Assembly (NCBI GenBank): GCA_021018995.1 | Contig: CM037596.1 | Location: 103,957,416 to 104,021,415 of the forward strand | DNA length: 64,000 nucleotides | Reading direction: 5' to 3' | DNA from: Chloranthus sessilifolius | Lineage: Eukaryota > Streptophyta > Magnoliopsida > Chloranthales > Chloranthaceae | In this document: piece by piece, positions 49,391 to 60,057 of the stretch | Numbering within the stretch: position 1 is the stretch's first letter | Layout: each line of letters opens with the position of its first letter | Made by a program: the position numbers and the translations under genes | Notes under the pieces: model-generated | The model's input: the letters and a program-made list of their open reading frames with translations, nothing else | The model's database searches: none | Told to the model about the DNA's origin: nothing

Positions 49391-49774
49391 GAGTACCTTT
49401 AATCCACCCACTAAATCTTTGAGTTCACCCACGCTGAAACACATTGATTGCATTGAATCAAACGATGGAAATTATTTATCATTCCAATCTTTCACATAAT
49501 GTATCTTGAGATCATGGGCATACCATCAGACGGTCATTTTCTTACTTCACGTGATAAACACCCAAAAAAATTACCTTAAAATTAATTTTGAGCTTCCACA
49601 TGATGTTAAGGTTACTTTTTTGGGATGTGTGCCATGTGAATAAAACACTGACCATTTGCTGGTACACTCATGATCTCAAGATCCATCGTGTAAAAGATTG
49701 GGAGGATAAACAATCTCCATCACTTGATTCAATGCAGTCAATGTTTTTTAGTGTGGGTGAACTGAAAGGTACTC
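49391..49774. mobile_element. MULE-type MITE, perfect 9-bp target duplication
   Basis: GAGTACCTTTAATCCACCCA start and GGTACTC end, flanked by ATAACTTTA at 49382-49390 and 49775-49783. Same family as 28894-29299, which confirms the family's ends and target length independently. Confidence 0.88.
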
Positions 49775-49783
49775 ATAACTTTA

Positions 49784-50359
49784 TTATGTTTCTATATTTG
49801 TAGAATATATATATATTAACTTAAATATAATTATTATAAATATTTTATTAATTAAAATTTTAATTAAATTAAAAATAAATCATTTTTTTGTCTCAGCATG
49901 CATATCACACCATCTCCCGAGACAGGAGATGTCTCGGTCTCAGAGGTGTTCGAGACAACTCGGATTTCCGAGATTTCAAACCATGGCGGAACCCTACGTG
50001 GCCCAGCTTGGGTCAGATTTGGGCTCAAATAAAAATCCCGAGGCGGACTCGATTTTGTATAAGGGCGAAGTTCAGCTTTATTTTGAGGATGAAAATATTT
50101 GTTCCTCTCAATGCCCAGACTGACCAAGCCCAATTATTTTAAGGGAATAAGTCAGGCGGGCCTGTAATCGGCCTGACCCAAACTCTATTCGAGTTGGGTT
50201 TGAGCTTAGCTTTAAAGCTCGAGCTCGAAAAGACTAAGGCCAACCCCGGCCAAGATTTCTATCCGTGTCGAGTTAGGGCCTTGGTTTTTGTAGTAAAAAA
50301 TAATTAAGCCGACCAAAAGCCCTGCCTGTAATTGATAGTCGTATTTATTCACATTATAG
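49784..50359. other. Non-coding, upstream of the GLR pseudogene exon 3
   Basis: No GLR exon 1 or 2 sequence is recognisable here or anywhere between 36436 and 50762. 50130-50300 has GGGCCTGTAATCGGCCTGAC-type words of small hAT MITEs. Confidence 0.5.
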
Positions 50360-50713
50360 TAGGGGTGCAGCTTCCGTTAACCGAACCGAACTGAAACGAA
50401 AAAATCAGTTTTACAAAAATCTGAGCCCCGACCGAACTTTTTCGGTTTTGATTAACCGATATTTTCAAGCCTCAAACCGAACCGAACCGATTTCAGTTTT
50501 GGTCGGTTCAGTTTTCAGTTTTCCTTCATATTTTTTGTATTTTAAAATTTTTTTGATTTTTTTGGATTTCTCACCCTACCCAGCCGGTTTTCGGTTTTCA
50601 GGTACCAAAACTGAAACCGAACCGGGCCAAATTGGGTCGGTTGAGTTTCGGTTTTCAATCGGATTCGGTCATGTTCGGGCTGGTGGCTTTTCGGTTCAAA
50701 CTTGCACCCACTA
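50360..50713. mobile_element. hAT-type MITE with 8-bp target duplication
   Basis: Ends TAGGGGTGCAGC and GCACCCACTA, flanked by CATTATAG at 50352-50359 and 50714-50721. The interior is rich in CGGTTTTCGGTT and AACCGAACCGAA words. The right flank is 41 bp before the exon 3 start of the GLR pseudogene. Confidence 0.88.
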
Positions 50714-50762
50714 CATTATAGTAAGGTTTGAAAGCTGATGATAACTTTTTATTTGATCATAG

Positions 50763-51075
50763 AATTTTGATGCGGCAGTTGGTGACATAACAATCCTACC
50801 TTATCGTACTCGTTACGTTGAATTCTCATATCCTTATGCTGAGTCAGGGCTAGCAATCTTGGTACCTACTGAGTCTAAGTATATGGAGAATGCCTGGATA
50901 TTCGTGAAGCCCTTTACAAAGAGTTTATGGGTGGCTACGGGCGCCATTTTTGTGTACACATCAATTGTCGTGTGGTTCTTAGAGCATCAGAGGAACCCAG
51001 AATTTCGAGGTCCCTGGAGAAGGCAAATCGGTACCTTGATGTGGTTCATCTTCTCCACTCTCTTCTTTGCACATA
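50763..51075 (+). pseudogene. GLR: GLR pseudogene exon 3
   Basis: 313 bp, open throughout. NFDAAVGDITILPYRTRYVE keeps the family Arg. The first helix ([20 protein letters not shown]) and pore loop ([15 protein letters not shown]) are present. The donor is ATA|GTGAGT. Confidence 0.9.
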
Positions 51076-51392
51076 GTGAGTACCTGATACTATTACTTTA
51101 TATTAAAAAAAAAGTTGTAATATGTTTTGCAACCAGAGGGTCTTTCTTTCGCAACCAAGGTTTGCACTTGCAAAAGCTGTTGACTGCTGTGATTCTGACG
51201 ATCAAGATTGGAGATCATTTTTCATCCTAATCTTCTACAGAGTAGATCTTGAATCATGGCTACCATCAGACGGTCACATGTCGATTCCACATGACACACA
51301 TCAAAACGTTACTTGAGGACTTCATTTGATGGTAATCGATGATCACTTCACTTTTTGCGATTTGTGCCATATGAAATAAAAAATTGTATATA

Positions 51393-51558
51393 CGCTACAA
51401 AAAAAAAGACTCAGTGGCAGTCATAAACTGCCGTTATTAATTAACAAAAAAACTGTCGCTAATACCCTTGTCGCTAATAGTCTTAATAGTTTTTTTTGTT
51501 AATAGTGGCACTTTTGGGTTGCAAAAAACTGTCGCTAATAGTCTTATTTTTTGTAGTG
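51393..51558. mobile_element. CACTA-type MITE
   Basis: CGCTACAAAAAAAAAGACTC start, TTTTTTGTAGTG end, with CTGCCGTTATTAA and GTCGCTAATAG inner words. It is inserted in a fold-back family copy, giving nested elements. Confidence 0.7.
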
Positions 51559-51689
51559 ACATGTACGTCCATGAATTCAAGATCCATTGTGTGGAAAATT
51601 GGGATGAAAAAAATTGATTCATATCATCATCTGATTCAGAGCAGTCAACAATTTTCACAATGGATTACACTCATAGCGAAGAAAGAATT

Positions 51690-51860
51690 TTTATTTATTT
51701 ATTTATTTTTGAAAGAAAGTTATATTAAGATGGAAAGAGGAGGAAACAGAAAGAGGAGATTTGTGAGGAACAAATCATCCTCAAAACACGAGAAAAGACA
51801 AAACAAGGACTAAAAACAAAACCCAAGAGATCCCAACACAACCCAGTACAAACCCAAGCC
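51690..51860 (-). mobile_element. LINE 3'-end remnant (minus strand)
   Basis: (TTTA)n-rich start, then GAAAGTTATATTAAGATGGA and GAGATTTGTGAGGAACAAAT, matching 24766-24870. The reading is that of a reversed poly-A end of a plant L1-type element. Confidence 0.55.
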
Positions 51861-52226
51861 GCAACAATCTCTAGTTGCAAATAATGTTTCCCTACATTTT
51901 AGAGTAACAAAATTCCATTATTCCTAATAATCTCTATGAATAGTTGACTAATGGAATTCGATCAACTCCACTCATTTAGTCATAGACAACAAGCCAACTT
52001 ATCTTGTTAGCCGTGGCTTAGTTTAGACCTTCAGCCATACACAGATTCTTATTCTTTTTAAGGTTTGAGTGTCTCAAGCAAGGATCAAAATACCGGAATT
52101 GGTTTCGATTTCGGTCCCAATTGAAACAAAAAAATTTACCGAAATTTGGCTGAAATCTTGTGGGCCAAGCCGAAATTTTGGTGCCCAATTTTAAATTTTT
52201 AAACAAACCCAAAATATCAACCCTCC

Positions 52227-52276
52227 AAATTATCGGCCGATAATTTGCTAATCACCAAATTATCGGCCGATAATTT
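52227..52276. repeat. Twin perfect 20-bp palindromes
   Basis: AAATTATCGGCCGATAATTT at 52227-52246 and again at 52257-52276, start-to-start distance 30 bp, in otherwise AT-rich DNA containing GAAATTTTGG-type words. Confidence 0.9.
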
Positions 52277-53154
52277 GAAGGGTCGATATTTTAGCCGAAA
52301 TTATGGGGATTCCGTTTCGATTGGGTCCGATACTGATGTGTTTCGGCAGAAATCTTAAGATTTTGGCCAAAATTTTGATCCATGGTCTTAAGGATCACTC
52401 ATTGCAGAGCTGACATGGCATAGATTAAGGCTGTCAATGGGTTGGATTGACTTGATCACCGGTGGGGTGCATAATTTGAGTCATTTGACCTGTCAGCTGG
52501 GATCAAGCCTCCGACCCAAATTTTGGCCAGCAGCGGGTTAAGAGCCGTAACCGAGGAGATTATTATATTTATTTGCAATGAACCATTGGCTTATTGTAGA
52601 GTGAAGACAAATTCCATACTATATTGTGCAGTACTGAAAAAAACACGCACAAACACAATCAATGAAAATATAATGGCCGTCGATATACATGTGGTTAATG
52701 CAGCAAAATTCAAAGTTTATGGAAACCCAAATTTTATGGAAACATTTTAAGTCCCTTCTTTTTTCAACTGATTCTTTAAAGGTGTTTGAGGGAGCGGGAG
52801 CTTCTCAATCCTCCATAACTTTTCTTTGTGGGCCTTGTTCATTTCGGAGGGCTTTCTGCTTATGTTTTTAGTTAAATTCTTGTTTCTATTTTTTTTTTCC
52901 TCTCTTCAATTTTCTTTTATCTTCTTTTTTTATTCATATTTCTCTTAGTAAAGGTTAATTGGGTCTGTATCAGTTCCACCCTCCCTATACCTACCACTAC
53001 GTGAAAAGAAAAAAAAGCGACTCTCAATATTAGTGGTCGTTTCAAGAAAACGACTGTCTTTGAGAGTTGAGGAGACAATTGTTAAAAAAGCAATAAATTT
53101 TTATTATTATATATGGTACCAACATTGGTTAATGGCATTTTGTAATAGTTAAAG

Positions 53155-53320
53155 CGCCATTGCTTGATTTAATGGTAAAAGGCTTGGCCTGTAAGTGCGA
53201 AGGCACGAGTTTGAGTCAGGAGAGCAAGCACTTTGTGTAAAAAGTCAAAGGTTAGGTTTATCTCCAATCCACTCTCCCAGGAACCTATATGTATTGGACC
53301 AACGACACAAGATAATGGCC
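53155..53320 (+). mobile_element. tRNA-derived SINE
   Basis: An A-box-like TGGTAAAAGGCTTGG (53172-53186) is followed 25-30 bases later by a B-box-like GAGTTTGAGTCAGG (53206-53219), the internal RNA polymerase III promoter layout of a tRNA. It lacks a full cloverleaf and continues into an unrelated body, so a SINE rather than a tRNA gene. The 3' end is not clearly defined. Confidence 0.6.
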
Positions 53321-53571
53321 TTTTTTAGTGAAGCTGCCCGCCAATTGCACGGTGACACGTCAGCCACCTGCACTCTCGCCCATTTATAAGAGGTTACCCC
53401 AGCTCAAACTTTGCCCATTGCCACCCCTTTTTGTGACGTAATTGTAAATAATTTCTTTGGGTTCCGTTTGCTTGCACAAGCCACTAGATATTAATTATTA
53501 GAAATTGAACTCAATTAAGACTACCATAAGCATCTTTAAATTCAAATTTTATGGTTAAAATCAAGTGAAAG

Positions 53572-55957
53572 TGTGACAGCCCGAATTTTTGCACCCAGAA
53601 ATCCGTGCCATCAGAATCATACTCTGGATGATCCCCAGGACAAATCGCGAAGTGTCTGCTCGTATAGCGGAAACCAAGCAGACACTGTCCAATAATGGTA
53701 GATCGAGTTATCACAAGGTATTTAAAATAGAAAGAAGCAATGAAACAAACATGTATCTAAATATATAAAAACATACATTCCCAAAAAGGAACCAAGAAGA
53801 ACCAATGGTGATGGACATCCATCACCCAAAACAATGGTTCTTAATAATGGTTCCAATAGAATGTATAGTAATATTATAAAAGGAAGAAAATATCTACAGA
53901 AAGTAAATACAGAAGTGGCCACCAGGCGTACAATAATCCAAAGGTTTACACAAAATCCCACAAATAGCGTATCAGATACTCGTGACTAAGGATAAAGTCG
54001 CCTCACCGACGCCGCCTCTCTCCCTGCCACCTCCGGATCAGCCGGTAACTCGTAACCTAAAATTGATTTAGAAAACAAGGTAAGCTACATCTTAGCTCAA
54101 TAGAAGAATTCCAACTAAACGAATTGAATATGCAGATCATGCTATCTCATAACAGAAATCAAATCAGGAACGTATAATTATGACGAATCAAACTAAAAGC
54201 TGAGATTTTATGCAAGAAATCAGATGTTATGCAAGTATATTATCAGAGTACTTAAATTGTGTGTATTTAACTTAAGAAACTCCCGTGACTATATATGAGA
54301 TAAAACAGAATGTCCGATAGGAAACCTCAACCAATCGTCGTTCACATGAACAATATTGAAAGTGCAACAATGCCTCACTATGGAGTGCAATTGTGCCGAG
54401 GATTGAAAGCAGGTGCACAAGTGTGCCAGGCATCGGATATACCGTCGGGTCGGTGGGAATCATCTGGTTTAAATCATCAAATCACATACGTATATACCTC
54501 ATGATCGAGATAGCGTAATCGTAAGGAAGTTTCGTAATCGAATCAGAAATGTAAATAAAAGATAGCAGGAATTTATGATATGCATACATGCTTGTTAAAA
54601 ACAGAATCAGGGCACAGATATAAAATAAACATGAAATCATACTAAAAAATAGTTTAGGTTGGTTTTCCCCTACCTCAGGTCGATTTATCTTCTAAGCAAA
54701 TCCAAAGTCTTTTCAATGTGTCAGGGTTTGATCCTAGACCATAAACATAGCACTTTAAGTGTTAGGGATATCAGAAAGTTAACCGGTACAATGCCCGGTG
54801 GTATTTAACCCATAAAACCAAAACTCAATAAAACAGGGGTGATTGATCGATCACCACTCTTATTGATCGATCACCTATCATCATTGATCGATCAATACAC
54901 TCATTGATCGATCAATAACCTCTCTTCTACTTACATTTAACACAGCTCAAATTGATCGATCACCACTTGGGTTGATCGATCAATACATCCTGTTGATCGA
55001 TCAATGCCCTCATTGATCGATCACTAACCCATTTTCAATTTTTTTTCCTCTTCTGTTCACATTATCTGCCTATACAGATTGATCGATCAATGCCTTCATT
55101 GATCGATCAACACCCTACAGTGATCGATCAATACCTATGTTGATCGATCACCAACTGTCATTGATCGATCACTCTCTTGTTGATCGATCAATGCCCAGGA
55201 TTGATCGATCAATGCCCAATTTGATCGATCAATGCCCTTCGGGCATTGAACTTCCAGAATTTTGGGGCTTCTGTTCCCCCTTTCTGTCTTATACAGATTG
55301 ATCGATTAATGGTCTTCATTGATCGATCACCACTTGTCATTTATCGATCAATGTCTTCATTGATCGATCAATAATGACAGAAACTCTGTCATTAATGGAG
55401 TTCATCTCCAACCCTATTTTAACCCATTTTTCATTAATGGTTCTCAACAACCATTAACACAACATCAATGTACATACATGGGCTTCTCATTTGCCCCTAT
55501 TTAAATATACAGACTCACCTTTGCTTGGGCTCTCTCGGGGTTTCGGCAAATCATTCCGGATGAGGGTTTCGGATCTATCTCTCGGGGTTCGTCACCGATC
55601 TGAGTCCGACGAGCAACCCTTTAGCTCCGGTTCAGCATGCAGAGACTTCATACACATACCTTAGACCATACCTAAGCTCATTTCATTGAACTCTACCTAC
55701 CCTAGCTTAGGAAACTCATCCTCTCACTCTTGCTAACCCTGTTTTCTCTCCAAAAACCCTCTTGAAAACCCACCTAGCTACAGATCCATTAGCTACTGGA
55801 GCAAATAGGGCAAGAGAAGGAGAAGAAGAAGAAGTGGATCTCTCCCTAAGTCTCCCTTCCTTCTCTTATAAGTTACTAAACAGATATTTCTGTTTTGCCC
55901 CTAGTTCACGTTCCGGTATGGAGCACGAACACGGTTGCTACGGCGCAACGTGTCACA
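53572..55957 (-). mobile_element. LTR-like block, reversed (probable chromovirus solo LTR)
   Basis: Ends TGTGACAGCCCG and GTGTCACA are inverted as in gypsy LTRs. Read on the minus strand it has a start with GACACGTTGCGCCG, a purine/CT-rich leader and a gap-rich interior. No flanking target duplication was found, so borders are provisional. An open frame at 55762-56034 is not a recognised protein. Holds the palindrome array at 54843-55372. Confidence 0.5.
54843..55372. repeat. Array of TTGATCGATCAA palindromes
   Basis: Eighteen exact GATCGATC cores, most within TTGATCGATCA(A/C), plus two one-base variants (about 55309 and 55343). Spacers are 10-20 bases with common words CACC, ATGCCC and ATACA, and there are gaps at 54921-54950, 55027-55077 and 55235-55305. 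No spacer is reused exactly. Confidence 0.93.
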
Positions 55958-56639
55958 TTGCCCCTCTACACAACTCAGACTTAAACGAAAATGTACATGT
56001 GAACTCATCTGATCACCGTAAAATTTTATCTTAACTAATATTAATTCTAAAGTTTTAAGTCAGCCTTGATTTTCATGTTTATGAGATCGATCAAAACAAA
56101 GTTCGTGTTCGATTTCGTGGTCAAAGACTAATGCTTTTTATGGTATATTGCAGATAAATTGGGGATTTTTTGGCAATTCAAATCACCTCACTCATACATT
56201 GAATGAATGACTTTTGGGGATCTTAGAAATCGTGACCATTTCTTTTATCTAAACCTCTTTGGAGACAAACTTCAAAGAGGTTTGGCTTTGGGTTGAGCAA
56301 AAATCTTGTCAGGTCGAGTTTTTAGGTCAAGCAAGATCTGGTCGGGTCGGACATATGTCATTTTCTCATTAGGCAGCCCAAATATTTCGATGTCTACCAA
56401 GCTGCCGCGCTACATCCCTATAAATTATTGGATAATGTCATTGCAGAGAATCCTTGTCTTTTTTTCCAAATGATTAATTATTTCTCTCTTTATCTCTCAT
56501 CAATTTCTCTTGCCATTTGTTCTTTTTGGTCTCATATTGTAAACAAATTGAAGAAACACAACGTACAAAAGAAGAAACACTTATGGGTAATGCTTAGGAA
56601 GATGGAGTCCTAGTTGATATAACATTAAATTATTTGCAG

Positions 56640-57017
56640 AGGAGCGGGTCGAGAGCAACTGGGCTCGAAGCGTAATTGTTGTATGGCTGTTCGTGGTGTT
56701 TGTGTTGACATCAAGCTACAGAGCCAGCCTCACATCCATGCTTACGGTCAAGCAACTGGAGCCACCATTGATGATTAATGGGATAATAGGGTACCAAGGG
56801 TCCCCCGTTTGTGTTGAGGTACCTAGAGGAGGTGCTACATTTCAGGCACAGCAGGATCAAGTTGATTGGAAACATCGATGAATATCCCTACGAATTTAGC
56901 AGCGGTAACATCGACGCCGCAGTCCTCGAGATTCCCTATATCAAAGCCTTCTTGGCTAAGTATTGCCAAGGGTACACCACCATCGGATCAACTTACAGAG
57001 TCGGAGGAATTGGCTTT
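56640..57017 (+). pseudogene. GLR: GLR pseudogene exon 4, frameshifted
   Basis: 378 bp. The first part reads [20 protein letters not shown] and [18 protein letters not shown]. After GYQGSP the frame changes by one base at the C5 run (56802-56806). The second part, in the new frame, contains AAVLEIPYIKAFLAKYCQGY and ends GGIGF at GTAAGT, so both halves are recognisable S2. The EIPY acid is present here. Confidence 0.9.
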
Positions 57018-59237
57018 GTAAGTAGTCTTCAACAAAACTCAAAAGAGACTGCAATTACAGCTGTTAACGGATCGGGCCCGATTCGGGTGAGGCTTGTAGT
57101 AAAATAAAGGTTTGAGCGTGAAAGCACCCGGGACAAGCACGGCCCGGTTTTGTATCCAGGCCATTTTTTTAGGATATCTGGGTACCGTTATTCTCACCCC
57201 AAAAGATTGCTTTCTCACCTCATTACTCCACCTGGCATGCATTGAACGCCTGTGAATAAGATGATGGAGATAATTTTTTTACCAATCTTCAAAACCATAG
57301 ATATGTAGATCATGAGCCTACCATAATACCGTCTGTTTTTATTACACGTGGCAAATATCTTAGAAAGTCACCCTAAAATCATGCTTGAGAGTGAACGTAT
57401 GTCACATGATTTTAGGGTAACTTTTTTGGGATGTGTGCTACGTGTAATAAAAAAATGAAATGAGAGTCTGATGGTAGGTTCATGATCTATAGATCCATTG
57501 AGCAAGATCGGAACAAAAGCAATCTCTATTATTTGATTCAAAGGCAGCCAATGCATGATGGCTGGAGGAGATTTGATGAGAAAGCAGTCTTTTGGAGTGA
57601 GAATAACCCTACCCAAACGATAATCAGGTCGATTAAAACCCGGCCAGGCTCAACCAAGCTGGAATTTTTAAAGGAAAAAAGTTAGGGCTGGACTAAACTC
57701 AGGCTTGGGCTTCAATAAAAAGCCCGAGCCTGACCCAATTTTGTATCAGGGTGATGTTCGATCGTGCCTAATTTTTAGGGTCGAAGTAATTGTGTTTCTT
57801 AAAAGTCACACCCTAACCCAACCAGCACGGCCCTTTGGCAGCCCTAAACTATTGAGTTAGTACTTCCATAGTTAACAAATTCGCCGACTTTTTGAAAAAT
57901 TGTTCCTTTCGCTATTAAAACACATTTTTTTTCTCAAAAGAACACGATTAATTGAAAAAGAAAGAGATTTTTACGTTTTCAGTTTTTTCGGTGATTTTTT
58001 CAAGATAAAATTAATAATTTGGATCCAAGTGGATCAAGTTGATCCCTCAATTTATTTAATTTTTTTCCCTTTTTTCCATTTTTTCCCATTTTTTTCTTTT
58101 TTCTCCCTTCCTATTTTTTTCTTGATTTTCGACTTGGTAACTATGGGTACCATAGATCAAAATATCGTCCGATACCGATACGTATCGGTATCGGACCCTA
58201 ACGATACGGTACATTAAGTGTACCGTATCGTCTTATATATATGTAAATGCCGGATGATACATTCAATGTATCATCCGGTACATTACTGTTCCGGTACGTA
58301 TCGTCCGATACGTGATACGTACCGATTTTTTTGATCGGACGATACATATCGATTTTCCGGCATTTTGATCGTGATGAGTACTTCATACCCCCACTTTATA
58401 GCAAGGGTGGTGCATGGGTCAATATTCCTCTCCCAAAACAGTCCAACTTAAATAAGTACGCCGACATTTATGAAAATGAAGATAAATGAAAGTACGCTTC
58501 TACCTTTAATTGCGATATGATGTACCGGTGTTTCAGTGACGATCCATGCACCATCCATTCATGAACGGGTGGGCATCTAATACTGGTAACGGGCATATGC
58601 ATAAGCTACACTATGTATGAATGTGATTTTGTATAAATGACAGTATGGTCTCATCAAAGGGCAATGGTCAGGTCCTATCAGGTAGAATTGGATTTGGAGT
58701 CCTACACCATCTGCTGCCCTTGAAAATAGGAGAATATTGATTTTGTTGGTTTTCACTTTTTATATCATGACGTGTAGTCAAGATTCTCCTATTTCTAAGG
58801 ACAACGGATGGGGCAGGACTCGAAATCCGTTCTACCTAGTAGGACCTGAACATTACCCTCTCAATGCCATCAAATAACGCTAACTAATGTAAAGTAGAAG
58901 TCGGTTAGACCAGCGGTGCCTAAAGATTTCAGTAAAAAAAAATCAACTCTATGAGTCAATTTGATTTCCTTTGTCCGCTATTACAATAGAGATAAAGATG
59001 CATTTTTAGGTAAACACACTTAGTGGGAATTTTCTTGTAATTTCAAATCACCTTTTCCTTCAGACATTGATTGAATGGCTTTTTTCTGAACCTTGGTCCT
59101 CGTGACAATCCTTTTTCTTCTAAGATTTTCCGAAGTAGTATAATCTGCTAAAACTTTCTTTAGAGTACTAATAATTTTCTAATCGTCTCATAAATTTGTC
59201 TTAATAAGTCACTACTTTCTTCCATCTCCCATTGCAG
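57018..59237 (+). other. Intron 4 of the GLR pseudogene
   Basis: Fold-back family copy (57240-57560), small hAT-like sequence ending TTTGGCAGCCCTAAAC near 57847, T-rich tract (58040-58130), hairpin cluster (58168-58324), then unremarkable DNA. 58680-58860 holds an approximate inverted pair: ATTGGATTTGGAGTCCTACAC against GGGCAGGACTCGAAATCC. Confidence 0.6.
58168..58324. repeat. Cluster of four hairpins, including a 28-bp perfect palindrome
   Basis: 58168-58195 is a perfect 28-bp palindrome centred on CGATACGTATCG. 58201-58231 has 13-bp arms (ACGATACGGTACA) with a 5-base loop. 58250-58278 has 14-bp arms (CCGGATGATACATT) around one base. 58292-58324 has 11-bp arms (CGGTACGTATC). All are built from CGATAC/GTATCG words. 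Confidence 0.92.
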
Positions 59238-59788
59238 GTTTTTCCAAAAGGTTCCTACATTGTCAATGATATCTCTCAAGCAATTCTAATGTTAGAGGAG
59301 AAGGGAAAACTAAGGGAATTGGAAGAAAACTTTTTGAAAACTTTTTCTCTTCTTCCAAATGTTCAAGTAACGGTGCCAACGGACACAGTAATGGTAGCTT
59401 AAACCTTGGTAACTTCTGGGGGCTCTTTCTCATCACGGGGACCACTTCTACTTTCGTTCTTCTACTCTTCCTTGCTCAGTTGCTTGGAAATTTCCGAAGA
59501 CACGTTAAGGACTATGAAGGCAATGCATCTTCGAGGGATGAGAACATTTGGAAATGGATGGTAATACTTGTACAGTACTTTTATAGAGGGCAGATTCATT
59601 TTCCTCAAATGGCTTCAATTTCAGCCGCTGTGGATACAAGTGGTAGGAGTTTCACGAGCTCCGTAGAACTCACCTACGATGGTTCAATTTCAGCCGTTGT
59701 GGATACAAATGATGTGAACGAGCATAACGTTGCAGAAAACATTCAGACTTCACCTACGCTGGTTGAAGGATCGAGAGAAAATTCTTAA
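59238..59788 (+). pseudogene. GLR: GLR pseudogene exon 5, frameshifted
   Basis: Starts VFPKGSYIVNDISQAILMLE. The 11-bp tandem duplication at 59325-59346 then shifts the frame. The last helix and tail are open in another frame (FRRHVKDYEGNASSRDENIW onward) to TAA at 59786-59788. The tail also has an in-frame internal repeat (SISAAVDTSGR and SISAVVDTNDV). Confidence 0.88.
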
Positions 59789-60005
59789 GGAAATTTGGTC
59801 TGGGTGTATTGTAATTGTAGTGTTATTAACAAGGATTTAATAATCAATACAGATCGGCATATCGGCCGGGTCGCATTGGCTACGTATTGGCTAAACCAGC
59901 TGCCGACATTCAAGTGCCTTTTTTTATTCTAAAATATAGAAAATATATAAAAGTTTAAAATAATAGTTTTTTCCCCAAAGTGCATTTTTGATACTATTTT
60001 CAGCT

Positions 60006-60006
<1 letters not shown>

Positions 60007-60056
<50 letters not shown>
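60007..60056. repeat. (TA)n microsatellite
   Basis: About 50 bp of TA. Confidence 0.95.

Positions 60057-60057
<1 letters not shown>

Larger units (their letters stand above)
51076..56639 (+). other. Intron 3 of the GLR pseudogene, 5.6 kb
   Basis: Contains fold-back family arms (51200-51660) split by a CACTA-type MITE (51393-51558), a LINE 3' end (51690-51860), a twin 20-bp palindrome (52227-52276), a small hAT-like end (GGCTGTCAATGGG near 52429), a tRNA-derived SINE (about 53155-53320) and a 2.4-kb reversed LTR-like block (53572-55957). The intact gene's intron 3 is only 1.9 kb. Confidence 0.65.
50763..59788 (+). pseudogene. GLR: GLR pseudogene, exons 3-5 only
   Basis: Second + strand GLR copy. 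Exon 3 (50763-51075), exon 4 (56640-57017) and exon 5 (59238-59788) keep the splice sites and phases of the intact gene. The signal peptide, ATD and first half of S1 are absent upstream, where transposons and fragments lie. Exon 4 carries one extra C in a C5 run (56802-56806) that shifts the frame within S2. Exon 5 carries an exact 11-bp tandem duplication (GAAAACTTTTT at 59325-59335 and 59336-59346) that shifts the frame and leads to an early stop. The gate motif reads [10 protein letters not shown] with Arg in place of Thr. It could not yield a receptor. Assembly error could explain the C-run change but hardly the 11-bp duplication and the missing exons. Confidence 0.88.

Noticed and set aside
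53155..53240. tRNA gene
   Set aside because: A-box and B-box words exist, but the acceptor and anticodon stems do not form and unrelated sequence follows; a SINE head fits better.
54843..55372. CRISPR-like look of the TTGATCGATCAA array
   Set aside because: The repeat core is only 8-12 bp, spacers vary from 10 to 70 bases, and the setting is a plant LTR-like block. No cas genes exist here.
55762..56034. Open frame at the end of the reversed LTR-like block
   Set aside because: Spans the LTR border and has only a short acidic tract; no family resemblance.
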